Positions 25,335-33,966 of a stretch of DNA of 64,000 bases are shown here, in pieces (the stretch's first letter is position 1; every line of letters begins with the position of its first letter). The translations under genes and the position numbers were made by a program. Below the pieces are notes generated by a model. It saw only the letters and a program-made list of their open reading frames with translations, ran no database searches and was not told the DNA's origin. The stretch lies in NCBI RefSeq assembly GCF_042433915.1, contig NZ_JBHLUN010000007.1, positions 62,001 to 126,000 of the forward strand, given 5' to 3'. Source of the stretch: Roseomonas elaeocarpi. GTDB lineage: Bacteria; Pseudomonadota; Alphaproteobacteria; Acetobacterales; Acetobacteraceae.

Positions 25335-27053
25335 TCATGCCAGCGACAGCGAGGCCGGGTTCACGTCGATGCCGCAGCGGATCTCGACCCAGGCCTGCGT
25401 GCCGTCCTCCACCGCGGAGACCAGGATGTATTCCGTGGCGGGCGCCGGTTCGGCGAGGCCGGTGGGCGCGGCGTAGAGCATCGCCTGGCTGCGGACCACG
25501 CGGCTGCCCTGCGCCGTTTCCATTGTTTCCTCCAGCACGCGCGGTGCCACGCGCGTGCTCCCGGGCGACCAGGCGCGGGCGTAAACCTTGCCGTCCTTCG
25601 TCTGGAACTCCGGCCAGCCGATCATGCCCTCGTTGTTGTCCAGCCAGGCGCCCCACTCGTTCTCGTCGGCGGGCGCGACCTCATCCAGCGGCGCGAAGTA
25701 GCGGCACTCGTCCGGCTGCCCGCCGCTGCCCAGGTGCAGCTGGAGCATGGCGTTGTCGCCGGGCAGGTAGAGCCGCACCAGCGCGTCGCGCTCCATCCGC
25801 CCCACCGCCGTGACGCTGACGGTCTGCCCGGCATCGGCGGGGCTGCTGAGGTGGGTCGCGCCCGCCGCCAGCAGGAAGGGCGTCGGGTCCAGCGTCAGGG
25901 TCATGCCGACGCGGAACTGCGACGGCGTGTAGCCCTCGCCGGAGGCCTTGTGGCGCAGCATCTCCGCCCCGCTGCGCAGGGTGCCCAGGGTTCCGCCCGT
26001 CATCGATCCCGCTCCTGTTCTGCCCGGACCCACCCCGCCGCTGCCGCGCCGCCGGCGCCAGGCGAGGAAGCCCAGCACGCCGCCGCCCACCAGAACCACG
26101 CCGATCACGCCCGGCGCGATGCCGCCACCGGACCCGTTTCCGGCCTCGGCGCTGGGTGTCCTGACGTCGGTATCGTCCGGCTCCGCCTGCCCGGTCGCGA
26201 CCTCGGCCGGCACGTCGGGGGGCAGGTAGTTCGGGTCGCGCGGCGCGTCGCCGCCGGCCTGCACGCGCCGGTCCAGGTCATCGAGCCGGCCGCGGATCTC
26301 CGCGTCGCTCTGCGCCCGGCGCTCGGCCTCGGCGCGCCATTCGCGGTAGCCAGGATCGTCCTGATGGTTGCGGAAGAAGTCGGCATGGCCCGGCTGCGAC
26401 AGGGTGCTGAGCAGGAACCACAGGAAGGCCGCGTCCCACACGCCGAAGGAGCGGGGCCCGCCCATCATGCCGCCCGGCATCTGCCAGCCGCGGCCCTGGT
26501 ACCAGCTGCCGTTGCCGCCGCCCCAGCCGCCGCCGGTGGAGCCGGCGTATCCGCCCCCGTATCCACCCCCGAACCCGCCGCCATACCCGCCACCGTAGCT
26601 GCCCCCGTACCCGCCACCCCGGGTGGAAGGGGTGCGCGGCCGGCTGGCCTCCTCGGCCTGTCGCTGAGCGCTTTCCTGCTGTTCCCGCATGCGCCGCAGC
26701 GCGTCGCCCGCCTGGCTCCGCCCGTAGGAGCGGTCGCCGGCGGAACTGCTGCCGTAGTCGAAGGACGAACGCCCCGCGCTCGAGCCGGGCAGGGAATACC
26801 CGCCCGAGGACGGGGTGCGGCTCCGGGAATAGCCGCCCGAATAGCTGCTCGACGATCCGCCGGAGGAGCGACTGAAGGAGGGTGTGCGGGAAGAACTGCT
26901 CGGCCGCGAATAGCCGCCGCTGGACCGGGGCCGGGCCGAAGCCTCGCCCGCAGAGCCCAGCAGCAGGAGGGTCGCCGGCGCCGCCGCCTGGGCCAGCAGG
27001 AGCAGGGCGCAGAAGACGCGCCCGAAGCGGTTCCAGCGATCGGTCCTGATCAT
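25335..27053 (-). CDS. Exported DUF2491 (YjfK-like) protein with a Gly/Ser-rich N-terminal region
   Basis: A 572-residue multi-part protein. Residues 1-41 form a signal peptide ending near EASA. Residues 42-200 are Ser/Gly/Tyr-rich low complexity, including near-perfect GGGYGG-type repeats around 146-180. A short aromatic segment with WDAAFLWFLL follows, then a polar stretch, one membrane helix near 318-338 (GVIGVVLVGGGVLGFLAW) and a basic stop (RRRRG). The C-terminal 200 residues, starting at GEGYTPSQFRVGMTLTLD, fit DUF2491/YjfK. The enterobacterial YjfK is a short soluble protein, so the export signal and long linker here are unusual. It is upstream of and on the same strand as DUF350 and PspA-like genes. 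Confidence 0.78.
   Translation of the reverse strand: MIRTDRWNRFGRVFCALLLLAQAAAPATLLLLGSAGEASARPRSSGGYSRPSSSSRTPSFSRSSGGSSSSYSGGYSRSRTPSSGGYSLPGSSAGRSSFDYGSSSAGDRSYGRSQAGDALRRMREQQESAQRQAEEASRPRTPSTRGGGYGGSYGGGYGGGFGGGYGGGYAGSTGGGWGGGNGSWYQGRGWQMPGGMMGGPRSFGVWDAAFLWFLLSTLSQPGHADFFRNHQDDPGYREWRAEAERRAQSDAEIRGRLDDLDRRVQAGGDAPRDPNYLPPDVPAEVATGQAEPDDTDVRTPSAEAGNGSGGGIAPGVIGVVLVGGGVLGFLAWRRRRGSGGVGPGRTGAGSMTGGTLGTLRSGAEMLRHKASGEGYTPSQFRVGMTLTLDPTPFLLAAGATHLSSPADAGQTVSVTAVGRMERDALVRLYLPGDNAMLQLHLGSGGQPDECRYFAPLDEVAPADENEWGAWLDNNEGMIGWPEFQTKDGKVYARAWSPGSTRVAPRVLEETMETAQGSRVVRSQAMLYAAPTGLAEPAPATEYILVSAVEDGTQAWVEIRCGIDVNPASLSLA
26537..26617. repeat. Gly-rich coding repeat inside the DUF2491 gene
   Basis: On the plus strand, repeats of CCGCC(A/C)CCGTA(G/T)CC and variants encode a run of GGGYGG/GGGFGG units on the minus strand. 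The repeat is in frame and may change length by slippage. It lies within the low-complexity linker of the exported protein. Confidence 0.7.
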
Positions 27054-27215
27054 GCCCGTTCCTGGTTCCCGCCCCCGCTCTGCCAGGCATCAACGCCGCG
27101 TCCGATCGATTGGTTGGATCGCGGCGGTCCGGGAAAGTGGCGGCGCGGCGCGGGGGCGGCGCCCGCGCCGCCGGACGGCATCTTGCCACCCTGCGCCCGG
27201 CGTTCCACCGGCTCC

Positions 27216-27240
27216 GCCGTGCCGTGCCGTGCCGTGCCCT
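27216..27240. repeat. Five-base tandem repeat (GCCGT)
   Basis: Four perfect copies of GCCGT (27216-27235) followed by GCCCT. It lies in the 293-base gap between the divergent DUF2491 and aldo/keto reductase genes and could vary in copy number. The rest of the gap holds no gene. Confidence 0.6.
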
Positions 27241-27346
27241 GTGGTCAGGCGCAGGGCAGCCGCACCGCAACCACGGTTCCGTCTTGCTCCTTATCCGGAT
27301 GAGGCCGACGCTTCACCGTCCGTGCCTGCTTCCCCGGAGCCATCCC

Positions 27347-28309
27347 ATGCAGAAACGACCCCTCGGCCGGTCCGGCCTGTCCATTCCGCCGCTGGTGTTC
27401 GGCGGCAACGTCTTCGGCTGGACGGCGGATGAGGCCACCTCCTTCCGCCTGCTCGACCGCCTCGTGGAGGCCGGCCTCAATGCCATCGACACCGCCGACA
27501 TCTATTCCCACTGGGCCCCCAACCATCGCGGCGGTGAGTCCGAGACCGTGATCGGCAACTGGCTGAAGCGCCGCGGCCGGCGCGACGATGTGATCATTCT
27601 GACCAAGGTCGGCGGCCCGATGCCGGACCGGGCCGAGGGCGGCGGCGGCAAGGGGTTGAAGCGCGACTGGATCCGGCGCGGGGTCGAGGCCTCGCTGCGG
27701 CGGCTGCAGACCGACCATATCGACCTGTACCAGGCCCATTTCGACGACCCCGATACGCCGCTGCGCGAAACGGTGGGCGCCTTCGCCGAGCTGATCGCGA
27801 CGGGCAAGGTGCGCGCCGTCGGGGCCAGCAATTATTCCGCCGCCCGGTTGCGCGAGGCGCTGGAAACCGCAGCCGAGATGGGCGTGCCCCGCTACGAGAG
27901 CCTGCAGCCGCACTACAACCTCATGGAGCGCGAGGGCTTCGAGCGGGAACTGCAGCCCTACTGCTACGAGCAGGGGCTGGGCGTTATCCCCTACTTCTCG
28001 CTGGCGGCGGGCTTTCTTACCGGCAAGTACCGCTCCGAGGCCGACCTGTCCAAGAGCCCGCGCGGCGAGGGCGTGCGCAAGTACCTCGACGCGCGTGGCA
28101 AGCGCGTGCTGGAGGCGCTGGACGACGTGGCCTCGCAGCACGGCGCCACCCCGGCGCAGGTGGCGATCGCCTGGCTGGTGAACCGCGCCGGCATCACCGC
28201 GCCGATCGCCAGCGCCACGCGGGAAGAACAACTGGAGGATCTGATCAAGGCCGTGACGCTGGACATCCGGCCCGCCGACGTGGCCGCGCTGGACGGCGCC
28301 AGCGCCTGA
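27347..28309 (+). CDS. Aldo/keto reductase
   Basis: A 320-residue aldo/keto reductase barrel. The catalytic tetrad is visible: Asp48 (NAIDTAD), Tyr53 (DIYSHW), Lys87 (ILTKVGG) and His131 (YQAHFDDP). The NADP-binding end carries PIASATREEQLEDLIKAV. The ATG at 27347 follows CGGAG; the longer open frame upstream is an artefact of GC. It resembles the YajO/Tas-like group that reduces aldehydes and ketones with NADPH in the cytoplasm. It stands alone, so the natural substrate is unknown. Confidence 0.93.
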   Translation: MQKRPLGRSGLSIPPLVFGGNVFGWTADEATSFRLLDRLVEAGLNAIDTADIYSHWAPNHRGGESETVIGNWLKRRGRRDDVIILTKVGGPMPDRAEGGGGKGLKRDWIRRGVEASLRRLQTDHIDLYQAHFDDPDTPLRETVGAFAELIATGKVRAVGASNYSAARLREALETAAEMGVPRYESLQPHYNLMEREGFERELQPYCYEQGLGVIPYFSLAAGFLTGKYRSEADLSKSPRGEGVRKYLDARGKRVLEALDDVASQHGATPAQVAIAWLVNRAGITAPIASATREEQLEDLIKAVTLDIRPADVAALDGASA

Positions 28310-28398
28310 TCGTGTGAGGCGCGGGCCATAGGGGCAACCCCGGTGGCCTGCGCGTCGTTCCCGCCGGGACTCGACAGCGTTGGCCGCTGTCTAGCCCG

Positions 28399-29301
28399 TC
28401 AGCCCGCCGGCCAGACCGCGCCGGGGAAGCGGTTCAGCGGGATGCGGAGGTACTGCCCGCCATCGGGCTCGGGCGGCGGCGGGCGCCCGCCGCGGATGTT
28501 CATCTGCAGCGCGTGGAGCATCAGCCGCGGCAGCGGCAGCGTCCGGTCGCGGGCCTCGCGCGCCGCCACGAAGCCGGCCTCGGTCTGGTCCACCAGGTGC
28601 GGGTTGCAGCGCTGCTGCTCCGCCACCGTGCTTTCCCAGCGCGCTTCCCGCCCGCCCGGGCGGTAGTCGTGCCCGGTGAAGATGCGGGTCTCGGGCGGCA
28701 GGCTCAGGATGCGCCCGATCGAGCGCCACAGCGCCCGGGCGTCGCCGCCGGGAAAGTCCGCCCGCGCCGTGCCGCTGTCGGGCATGAACACCGTGTCGTG
28801 CACGAAGGCGGCGTCGCCCACCACGTAGCTCACCGAGGCCAGGGTATGCCCGGGCGAGAACAGCACCCGCGCTTCCAACTCGCCGATCCGCAGGACCTCG
28901 CCGTCGCGCAGCAGCCGGTCCCATTGCGAGCCGTCCGCCGGCAGGTCCGGCAGGCCGTAGATCTCCCGCCACAGGCGCTGCACGCCGGTGACCTCGACGC
29001 CGATGGCGGTGGGCGCGCCGGTTCGTTCCCGCAGGTAGGGCGCGGCCGAAACGTGGTCGGCATGCGGGTGGGTGTCCAGGATCCAGGCGGCGGTCAGCCC
29101 TTCGGCCCGCAGGTACGCCAGGATGGCGTCGGCGCTGCGCGTCGCGAAGGAGCCGGAACAAGGGTCGAAGTCCAGCACCGGGTCGATCACCGCGCAGTGC
29201 CCCGTCGCCGGGTCGGACACCACGTACTGCACGCTGCCGGAGCAGGGTTCGTAGAAGCCCTGCACCACCGGTCTGCCGTGCGGGACGCGTGACTGTGGCA
29301 T
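28399..29301 (-). CDS. MBL-fold metallo-hydrolase (ETHE1/Blh-like)
   Basis: A 300-residue metallo-beta-lactamase fold protein. The metal motif THPHADH is at 77-83 (His78, His80, Asp82, His83), with a later SPGHTLAS histidine, FVHDTVFMPDSGTARAD and IFTGHDY providing the remaining ligands. These features fit the persulfide-dioxygenase-like group containing ETHE1 and Blh. Such enzymes act on glutathione persulfide or related sulfur compounds. No rhodanese or sulfide oxidase gene is adjacent, so this function is only suggested by family. The ATG at 29301 is preceded by GGAG; the upstream in-frame stretch is repeat sequence. Confidence 0.88.
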   Translation of the reverse strand: MPQSRVPHGRPVVQGFYEPCSGSVQYVVSDPATGHCAVIDPVLDFDPCSGSFATRSADAILAYLRAEGLTAAWILDTHPHADHVSAAPYLRERTGAPTAIGVEVTGVQRLWREIYGLPDLPADGSQWDRLLRDGEVLRIGELEARVLFSPGHTLASVSYVVGDAAFVHDTVFMPDSGTARADFPGGDARALWRSIGRILSLPPETRIFTGHDYRPGGREARWESTVAEQQRCNPHLVDQTEAGFVAAREARDRTLPLPRLMLHALQMNIRGGRPPPPEPDGGQYLRIPLNRFPGAVWPAG

Positions 29302-29389
29302 TCCGTGCGACTCCGTCGTTGGGGCGACCCGCCTGCCGGGCCACTCCGCCGCCGCGCCCACGCGGGTGCAGCGCCACGCAGGGCGGTTA

Positions 29390-29445
29390 CCCAGTCCAGG
29401 CTGCCCAGTCCAGGCTGCCCAGTCCAGGCTACCCAATCCGGGCTT
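29390..29445. repeat. Four tandem copies of a 14-bp unit
   Basis: CCCAGTCCAGGCTG is repeated at 29390, 29404, 29418 (last base A) and 29432 (CCCAATCCGGGCTT, more diverged). More degenerate GG-ACCA words continue to about 29530. It lies in the 451-base region between the MBL gene and amiC. Decay from left to right suggests recent tandem duplication at the left end. Confidence 0.8.
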
Positions 29446-29531
29446 GGCCGGGTCGAGCCAGGTTGGACCACTCCAACCCGGGCCGACTTGGACCAAGCCG
29501 AGTCAGGCCAGGGTAGGCCATCCGGTTCCAA

Positions 29532-29651
29532 TCAATCCGGCCGCTCAGTCTCCCCGGTGCCCAGCGAGCGGCCCGCCCCGAGGGCACTGATCGCGGCCAG
29601 GATGCCACACCCTGCCATCGAGCCGCCTTCGTAAACGTCGAAAAACGCCAT
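29532..29651 (-). CDS. Possible 39-residue hydrophobic small protein
   Basis: A minus-strand ATG at 29651, with AGGGG about 7 bases upstream, opens a 39-codon frame ending in TGA at 29532. The peptide begins MAFFDVYEGGSMAGCGI, followed by a hydrophobic stretch (ILAAISALGAG) and a polar end. The start codons use TTT, GTT and GAA, unlike random GC-rich sequence. It is divergent from amiC with about 100 bases between. It could be a small membrane peptide or a Gly-Gly leader type peptide, or nothing; no family is recognised. Confidence 0.35.
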   Translation of the reverse strand: MAFFDVYEGGSMAGCGILAAISALGAGRSLGTGETERPD

Positions 29652-29752
29652 GCCTGCCCCTATGCTCCCGCCGGCGGCCCTTCCTGCGGGAGGGGGCGCG
29701 TCGCGGGCCACCTTCCGGGGGGAGGGTCGCCCGCCGACGAAGCTGTTGGGGG

Positions 29753-30949
29753 ATGTGCATCGTGCTTGAACAATCGCTTGGCCGGCGTGCGGCGCTGCGC
29801 CTCGGCCTGTCGCTGCTGGCCACCAAGCTGGCCGGCGCGGCGCTGGCCGGCGCGGCGCTGGCCGGCGAGGCGGAGGCCGCGGCGCTGATCCGGGCGGACG
29901 GGGCGGGGGCCCGGCTGACGCTGCCGGTGGGACCGTCGGATCGCTGGCGGCTGACGGCCACGGTGCGCCCCGCGCGCCTGCGGCTGAGCCTGCCCGGCGG
30001 CTGGCGCGGCCCGGCACGGGCAGGCGGGGCGGGCCCGGTGCGCGCCCTGCGCTGGGACGCGCGGTCGCGCACCCTGCTGATCGACCTCGAGGCCCCGGTC
30101 GCCGCCCCTTCCGTCAGCCGCGCCGGCGCGAGCCTGGTGCTCGGCCTCCAGCCCGGCGGCAGCGCCGCTTTCGCCCGGCTCGTGCGCGGCGGCACGGTGG
30201 CCGAGGGCGGGGCGGCGCCCGCCAGCGCCACCCGGACCCTGCCGGTGGTGGTGATCGACCCGGGCCATGGCGGCAAGGACCCCGGCACGATCGGCGTGTC
30301 GGGCACCTACGAGAAGCACATCGTGATCGCCGCGGCGCGCGAGCTGAAGCAGCGGCTGGAGCGCACCGGCACCTGCCGGGTGGTGCTGACGCGCGGCGGC
30401 GACACCTTCATCCCCCTGGCCGGGCGGGTGGAATTCGCCCGCAAGCGCGGCGCGTCGCTGTTCATGTCGATCCATGCCGACAGCGCGCCCGGCGCCAGCG
30501 GGGCCAGCGTCTACACCCTGTCGGACCGCGCCTCGGACGCGCTTTCGGCGGGGCTGGCGCGGCGCGAGAACGCGGCCGACGCCGCGGCCGGCCTCCATCT
30601 GCCGCCCGTCTCGCCCGAGGTCGCGCGCATCCTGATGAGCCTGGTACGCCAGGAAACCCGCACCGGCTCCGACCGCATGGCCGGGATGGTGGTGTCGGCG
30701 CTGCGCGGCGACATACCGCTGCTGCCCAATACCCATCGCGAGGCCGCTTTCGCGGTGCTCAAGGCCCCCGACATCCCATCCGTGCTGGTGGAAATGGGCT
30801 TCCTGAGCAATGCCCGTGACGAGGCCGCGCTGAAGCGCCCGGCGCACCGCGCCAAGGTGGCCGCCTGCCTGGCGGAAGCGGCGAGTGGCTTTATCCGGCA
30901 GCAGCAGGCGGCTCTGGAAGGTCTCGGCGTGCCGGCCGGCCTGGGCTGA
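29753..30949 (+). CDS. amiC: N-acetylmuramoyl-L-alanine amidase (AmiC-like)
   Basis: A 398-residue exported peptidoglycan amidase. It begins with a signal segment containing GRRAALRLGLSLLATKLAG (Tat-like twin Arg). The first domain (about 45-150) is AMIN-like, and the second is Amidase_3. The zinc site starts with VIDPGHGGKDPG (His172) and continues with SIHADSAP; the catalytic glutamate lies in VLVEMGFLSNARDE. It cleaves the amide bond between MurNAc and the peptide during daughter-cell separation. Placement upstream of mrcA and prfB is the standard alphaproteobacterial order. The ATG has only a G-rich ribosome site. Confidence 0.95.
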   Translation: MCIVLEQSLGRRAALRLGLSLLATKLAGAALAGAALAGEAEAAALIRADGAGARLTLPVGPSDRWRLTATVRPARLRLSLPGGWRGPARAGGAGPVRALRWDARSRTLLIDLEAPVAAPSVSRAGASLVLGLQPGGSAAFARLVRGGTVAEGGAAPASATRTLPVVVIDPGHGGKDPGTIGVSGTYEKHIVIAAARELKQRLERTGTCRVVLTRGGDTFIPLAGRVEFARKRGASLFMSIHADSAPGASGASVYTLSDRASDALSAGLARRENAADAAAGLHLPPVSPEVARILMSLVRQETRTGSDRMAGMVVSALRGDIPLLPNTHREAAFAVLKAPDIPSVLVEMGFLSNARDEAALKRPAHRAKVAACLAEAASGFIRQQQAALEGLGVPAGLG

Positions 30950-31282
30950 GCACCCGCGCCCGCTGCCTCTGCGCCGCGGGTTGCGAAGGCCGGAGCGGGG
31001 CGGCGCCCCGGCATCGCCGCCCACGGTTCCGGCCGGGCGGCTTCGCCCCGGCAGCCCCCCCGGCAGCTCCCTCGGCAATTCTCCTGGTGGTCCGCTCGGC
31101 TGGTGGCTCTCTCGGCGGCGTGATGCGTGACGGTTCGCCGCCGAACGGTTCAACCCCCCGTTGACCATGTGGCGAAAACTATCCACCCGCCGGGCCACAA
31201 TACGGTGATCCCGCCTTGGCAAGCGGATGACGCGCACGGGAAGCGTGGCACCCGCCCCCCGGTCCGTTGTAGGAGGACGCCC
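30950..31282. other. 333-base gap between amiC and mrcA
   Basis: GC-rich with several CCGGCAG/CTCGGC words. A 9-base near-repeat GACGGTTCGCCGCCGAACGGTTC around 31128-31151 and an A/T-richer stretch (TTGACCATGTGGCGAAAACTATCC, near 31162) lie close to the mrcA start. The TTGACC resembles a -35 element but no good -10 follows at 16-18 bases. No gene is apparent. mrcA may use its own promoter here. Confidence 0.45.
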
Positions 31283-33844
31283 ATGTCCGATGATCCCCGT
31301 CGCGCCCGGCCGCCCTTGAGCGGCGACGAGGCTCCCGCGGCAGCGCCGCGCCGCGCCGCGAACCGTGCCGCCCGCCGCGCGGCCGAGCGTGAGACCCGAC
31401 GTCCGCGCCGCCGCTGGCTGCGCCGCATCGTGGGCGGCGTGGCCGGCATCGGCATGGTGGCGGTGGTGCTCGCGGGTGTGGGCGCCTACGGCGCCTTCGA
31501 GGTCGCGACGCGCGACCTGCCGGACTACAAGTGGCTGGAAGACTACCAGCCGCCGCAGATGAGCCGCATCTACGCCGCCGACAGCCAGCTGATGGCCGAG
31601 CTCGCGGCGGAACGGCGCGTCTTCGTGCCGATCGACGCTATCCCGCCGCTGGTGCAGCAGGCCTTCATCTCGGCCGAGGACCAGAACTTCCGCACCCATG
31701 GCGGCGTGGACCTTTTCGCCATCGCCCGCGCGGCCATCACCAATGTCGAGCAGATCGGCTCCGGCAGGCGCGCGGTGGGTGCTTCCACCATCACGCAGCA
31801 GGTCGCCAAGAACATGCTGACGGGTGCGGACCGCACCATGCTGCGCAAGGTGCGCGAGGCGGTGCTCGCGAATCGCATCGAATCGGCGATGAGCAAGGAC
31901 CGCATCCTCGAGATCTACCTGAACGAGATCTTTCTCGGTCAGCAGAGCTACGGCGTCGCGGCGGCCGCCTGGAACTACTTCAACAAGAGCCTGAACGACC
32001 TTTCGATCGCCGAGATGGCCTTCCTGGGCGCGCTGCCCAAGGCGCCCAACAACTACAACCCCGCCAAGTATCCCGAGGCCGCCAAGGCCCGGCGCGACTG
32101 GGTGATCGACCGCATGGCCGAGGACGGCGCCATCACCCGCGCCCAGGCCGACAGCGCCAAGGCCGAGCCGATCCGCTCGCAGAACCGCGGGCGGCCGGAC
32201 GTTCTGGCGGTGGGCCGCTACTTCACCGAGGAAGTGCGGCGCGAGCTGATCTCCCGCTTCGGCGAGGAGCAGACCAACATGGGCGGCCTGGTGGTCCGCA
32301 CCTCGCTGGAGCCCAAGCTGCAGGCGGCCACCGAGAAGGCGCTGCGCGACGGGCTTAACGAGTACGACCGCCGCCGTGGCGGCTGGCGCGGCGCCGTGAC
32401 GCAGATCGCCTACGGGCAGACCGAGTGGATGCCGGCGCTGGCCGCCACCGCCCGCCCGCCGGGGATGCTCGCGGAATGGAAGCTCGCCGTGGTGACCGGC
32501 GTGTCCGATCGCGAGGCGCGGCTGGGCTGGGTCGACCGGCCCGACAACGGCGGCGCGCCGCAGCCGCGGCAGGGCTCGCTCTCCTTCGGCGAGGTCAGCG
32601 GCTGGGCCCGCCCCGCCGACAAGAACGGCCGCCTCGGTGCCGCACCCCGCCGCATGAGCGACGTGGTCAAGCCCGGCGACGTGGTGATGATCGAGACCGG
32701 CTCGAACGGCCGCATCGCGCTGCGCCAGATCCCGGTGGTGGAAGGCGCGGTGGTGGCGCTCGACCCCGCCACCGGTCGCGTGATGGCGATGGCCGGCGGC
32801 TGGAGCTTCGACATGTCGGTGTTCAACCGCGCCACCCAGGCGATGCGGCAGCCCGGCTCCTCCTTCAAGCCCTTCGTGTACCTCCCCGCCCTGGAAATGG
32901 GCATTCCGCCCAACCAGCAGCTGCTCGACGCCCCGCTGGAGGTCATGACGCCGCAAGGGCCCTGGCGTCCCGGCAACTACGACGGTCGCGCTTCGGGCGG
33001 CTACGTCACGATCCGCGCCGCGCTGGAAAAGTCGCTCAACCTGCCGACCGTGCGCATGGCGCAGGAGGTGGGCATCGACAAGGTGGCCGACACCGCCGCC
33101 CGCTTCGGCGTGATCCCCAACATGCCGCGCGTGCTGTCCATGGCGCTGGGTGCCGGCGAAACCACGGTGATCCGCATGGCCGGCGCCTATGCCGCCTTCG
33201 CCAATGGCGGCCGGCAGGTGACGCCGACGCTGATCGACAGCGTGCAGGACCGCCTCGGCCACGCGGTGTGGCGCAACAACATCCGCGCCTGCGCCGGCTG
33301 CGAGGCCGACGTGACGGCGGGTCCGCCGACGCTCACGGACGAGCGCAAGCAGATCACCGACCCGATCGCCGCCTACCAGATGACCAACATCCTGACCGGC
33401 GTGATCCAGCGCGGCACGGGCGCCAAGGTCGGCGCCGGGCTCGACCGGCCGATCGCCGGCAAGTCGGGCACCTCCAACGACTTCAAGGACAACTGGTTCG
33501 TGGGCTTCACGCCCGACATCGTGGTGGCGACCTGGTTCGGCTTCGACGACAGCCGCTCGCTGGGCAACGGCGAAACGGGCGGCGGCAATGCCGGTGGCAT
33601 CGTTCACGACGTGCTGGCGGCAGCGCTGGAAGGCAGCCCGCCGGTGCCCTTCCGCGCACCCCCCGGCGTGGCGCTGGTGCGCACCACCGACTTCAACGGC
33701 GCCCCCATCACCGAGGCCTTCCGCCCCGGCACCGAGAACAGCGCCCGTCCGCCCTCCGGCGGCGGTGGCGGGGGCGGCGGCGGGGACTACGGCAGCGCGC
33801 CCACGGCATCGGCCGTGGACAGCAGCCTGGGCGGGCTCTACTAG
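31283..33844 (+). CDS. mrcA: Penicillin-binding protein 1A (bifunctional class A PBP)
   Basis: An 853-residue cell-wall synthase starting after a strong AGGAGG. A basic cytoplasmic N-terminus (about 60 residues) leads to one membrane helix (VGGVAGIGMVAVVLAGVGAY). The GT51 domain has the catalytic Glu132 in SAEDQNFRTHGG, GASTITQQVAKNM, and KDRILEIYLNEI. The transpeptidase domain shows SSFK with Ser526-Lys529, SLN near KSLNLPT, and KSGTSND (KSGT). A C-terminal Gly-rich tail follows. It polymerises glycan strands and crosslinks peptides at the outer face of the inner membrane. amiC is upstream and prfB downstream. Confidence 0.97.
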   Translation: MSDDPRRARPPLSGDEAPAAAPRRAANRAARRAAERETRRPRRRWLRRIVGGVAGIGMVAVVLAGVGAYGAFEVATRDLPDYKWLEDYQPPQMSRIYAADSQLMAELAAERRVFVPIDAIPPLVQQAFISAEDQNFRTHGGVDLFAIARAAITNVEQIGSGRRAVGASTITQQVAKNMLTGADRTMLRKVREAVLANRIESAMSKDRILEIYLNEIFLGQQSYGVAAAAWNYFNKSLNDLSIAEMAFLGALPKAPNNYNPAKYPEAAKARRDWVIDRMAEDGAITRAQADSAKAEPIRSQNRGRPDVLAVGRYFTEEVRRELISRFGEEQTNMGGLVVRTSLEPKLQAATEKALRDGLNEYDRRRGGWRGAVTQIAYGQTEWMPALAATARPPGMLAEWKLAVVTGVSDREARLGWVDRPDNGGAPQPRQGSLSFGEVSGWARPADKNGRLGAAPRRMSDVVKPGDVVMIETGSNGRIALRQIPVVEGAVVALDPATGRVMAMAGGWSFDMSVFNRATQAMRQPGSSFKPFVYLPALEMGIPPNQQLLDAPLEVMTPQGPWRPGNYDGRASGGYVTIRAALEKSLNLPTVRMAQEVGIDKVADTAARFGVIPNMPRVLSMALGAGETTVIRMAGAYAAFANGGRQVTPTLIDSVQDRLGHAVWRNNIRACAGCEADVTAGPPTLTDERKQITDPIAAYQMTNILTGVIQRGTGAKVGAGLDRPIAGKSGTSNDFKDNWFVGFTPDIVVATWFGFDDSRSLGNGETGGGNAGGIVHDVLAAALEGSPPVPFRAPPGVALVRTTDFNGAPITEAFRPGTENSARPPSGGGGGGGGGDYGSAPTASAVDSSLGGLY

Positions 33845-33966
33845 AGGCCGCTTCCGCCCCGGGCCGCGAACCGGGGCGCAGCCTTCTGAACTCTGTTGTG
33901 GGGGGCAGCCCCGCGCCGGCGCCGGCCTCCCGGCCCGCGGGCGCGCTGCCCCAGCCGGGGCCCCCA

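Noticed and set aside
26537..26617. Gly-rich repeats as a CRISPR or intergenic array
   Set aside because: They are inside a single reading frame and code for GGGYGG-type units.
31162..31200. TTGACC as a promoter for mrcA
   Set aside because: No acceptable -10 sequence at 16-18 bases; kept only as a note in the gap entry.
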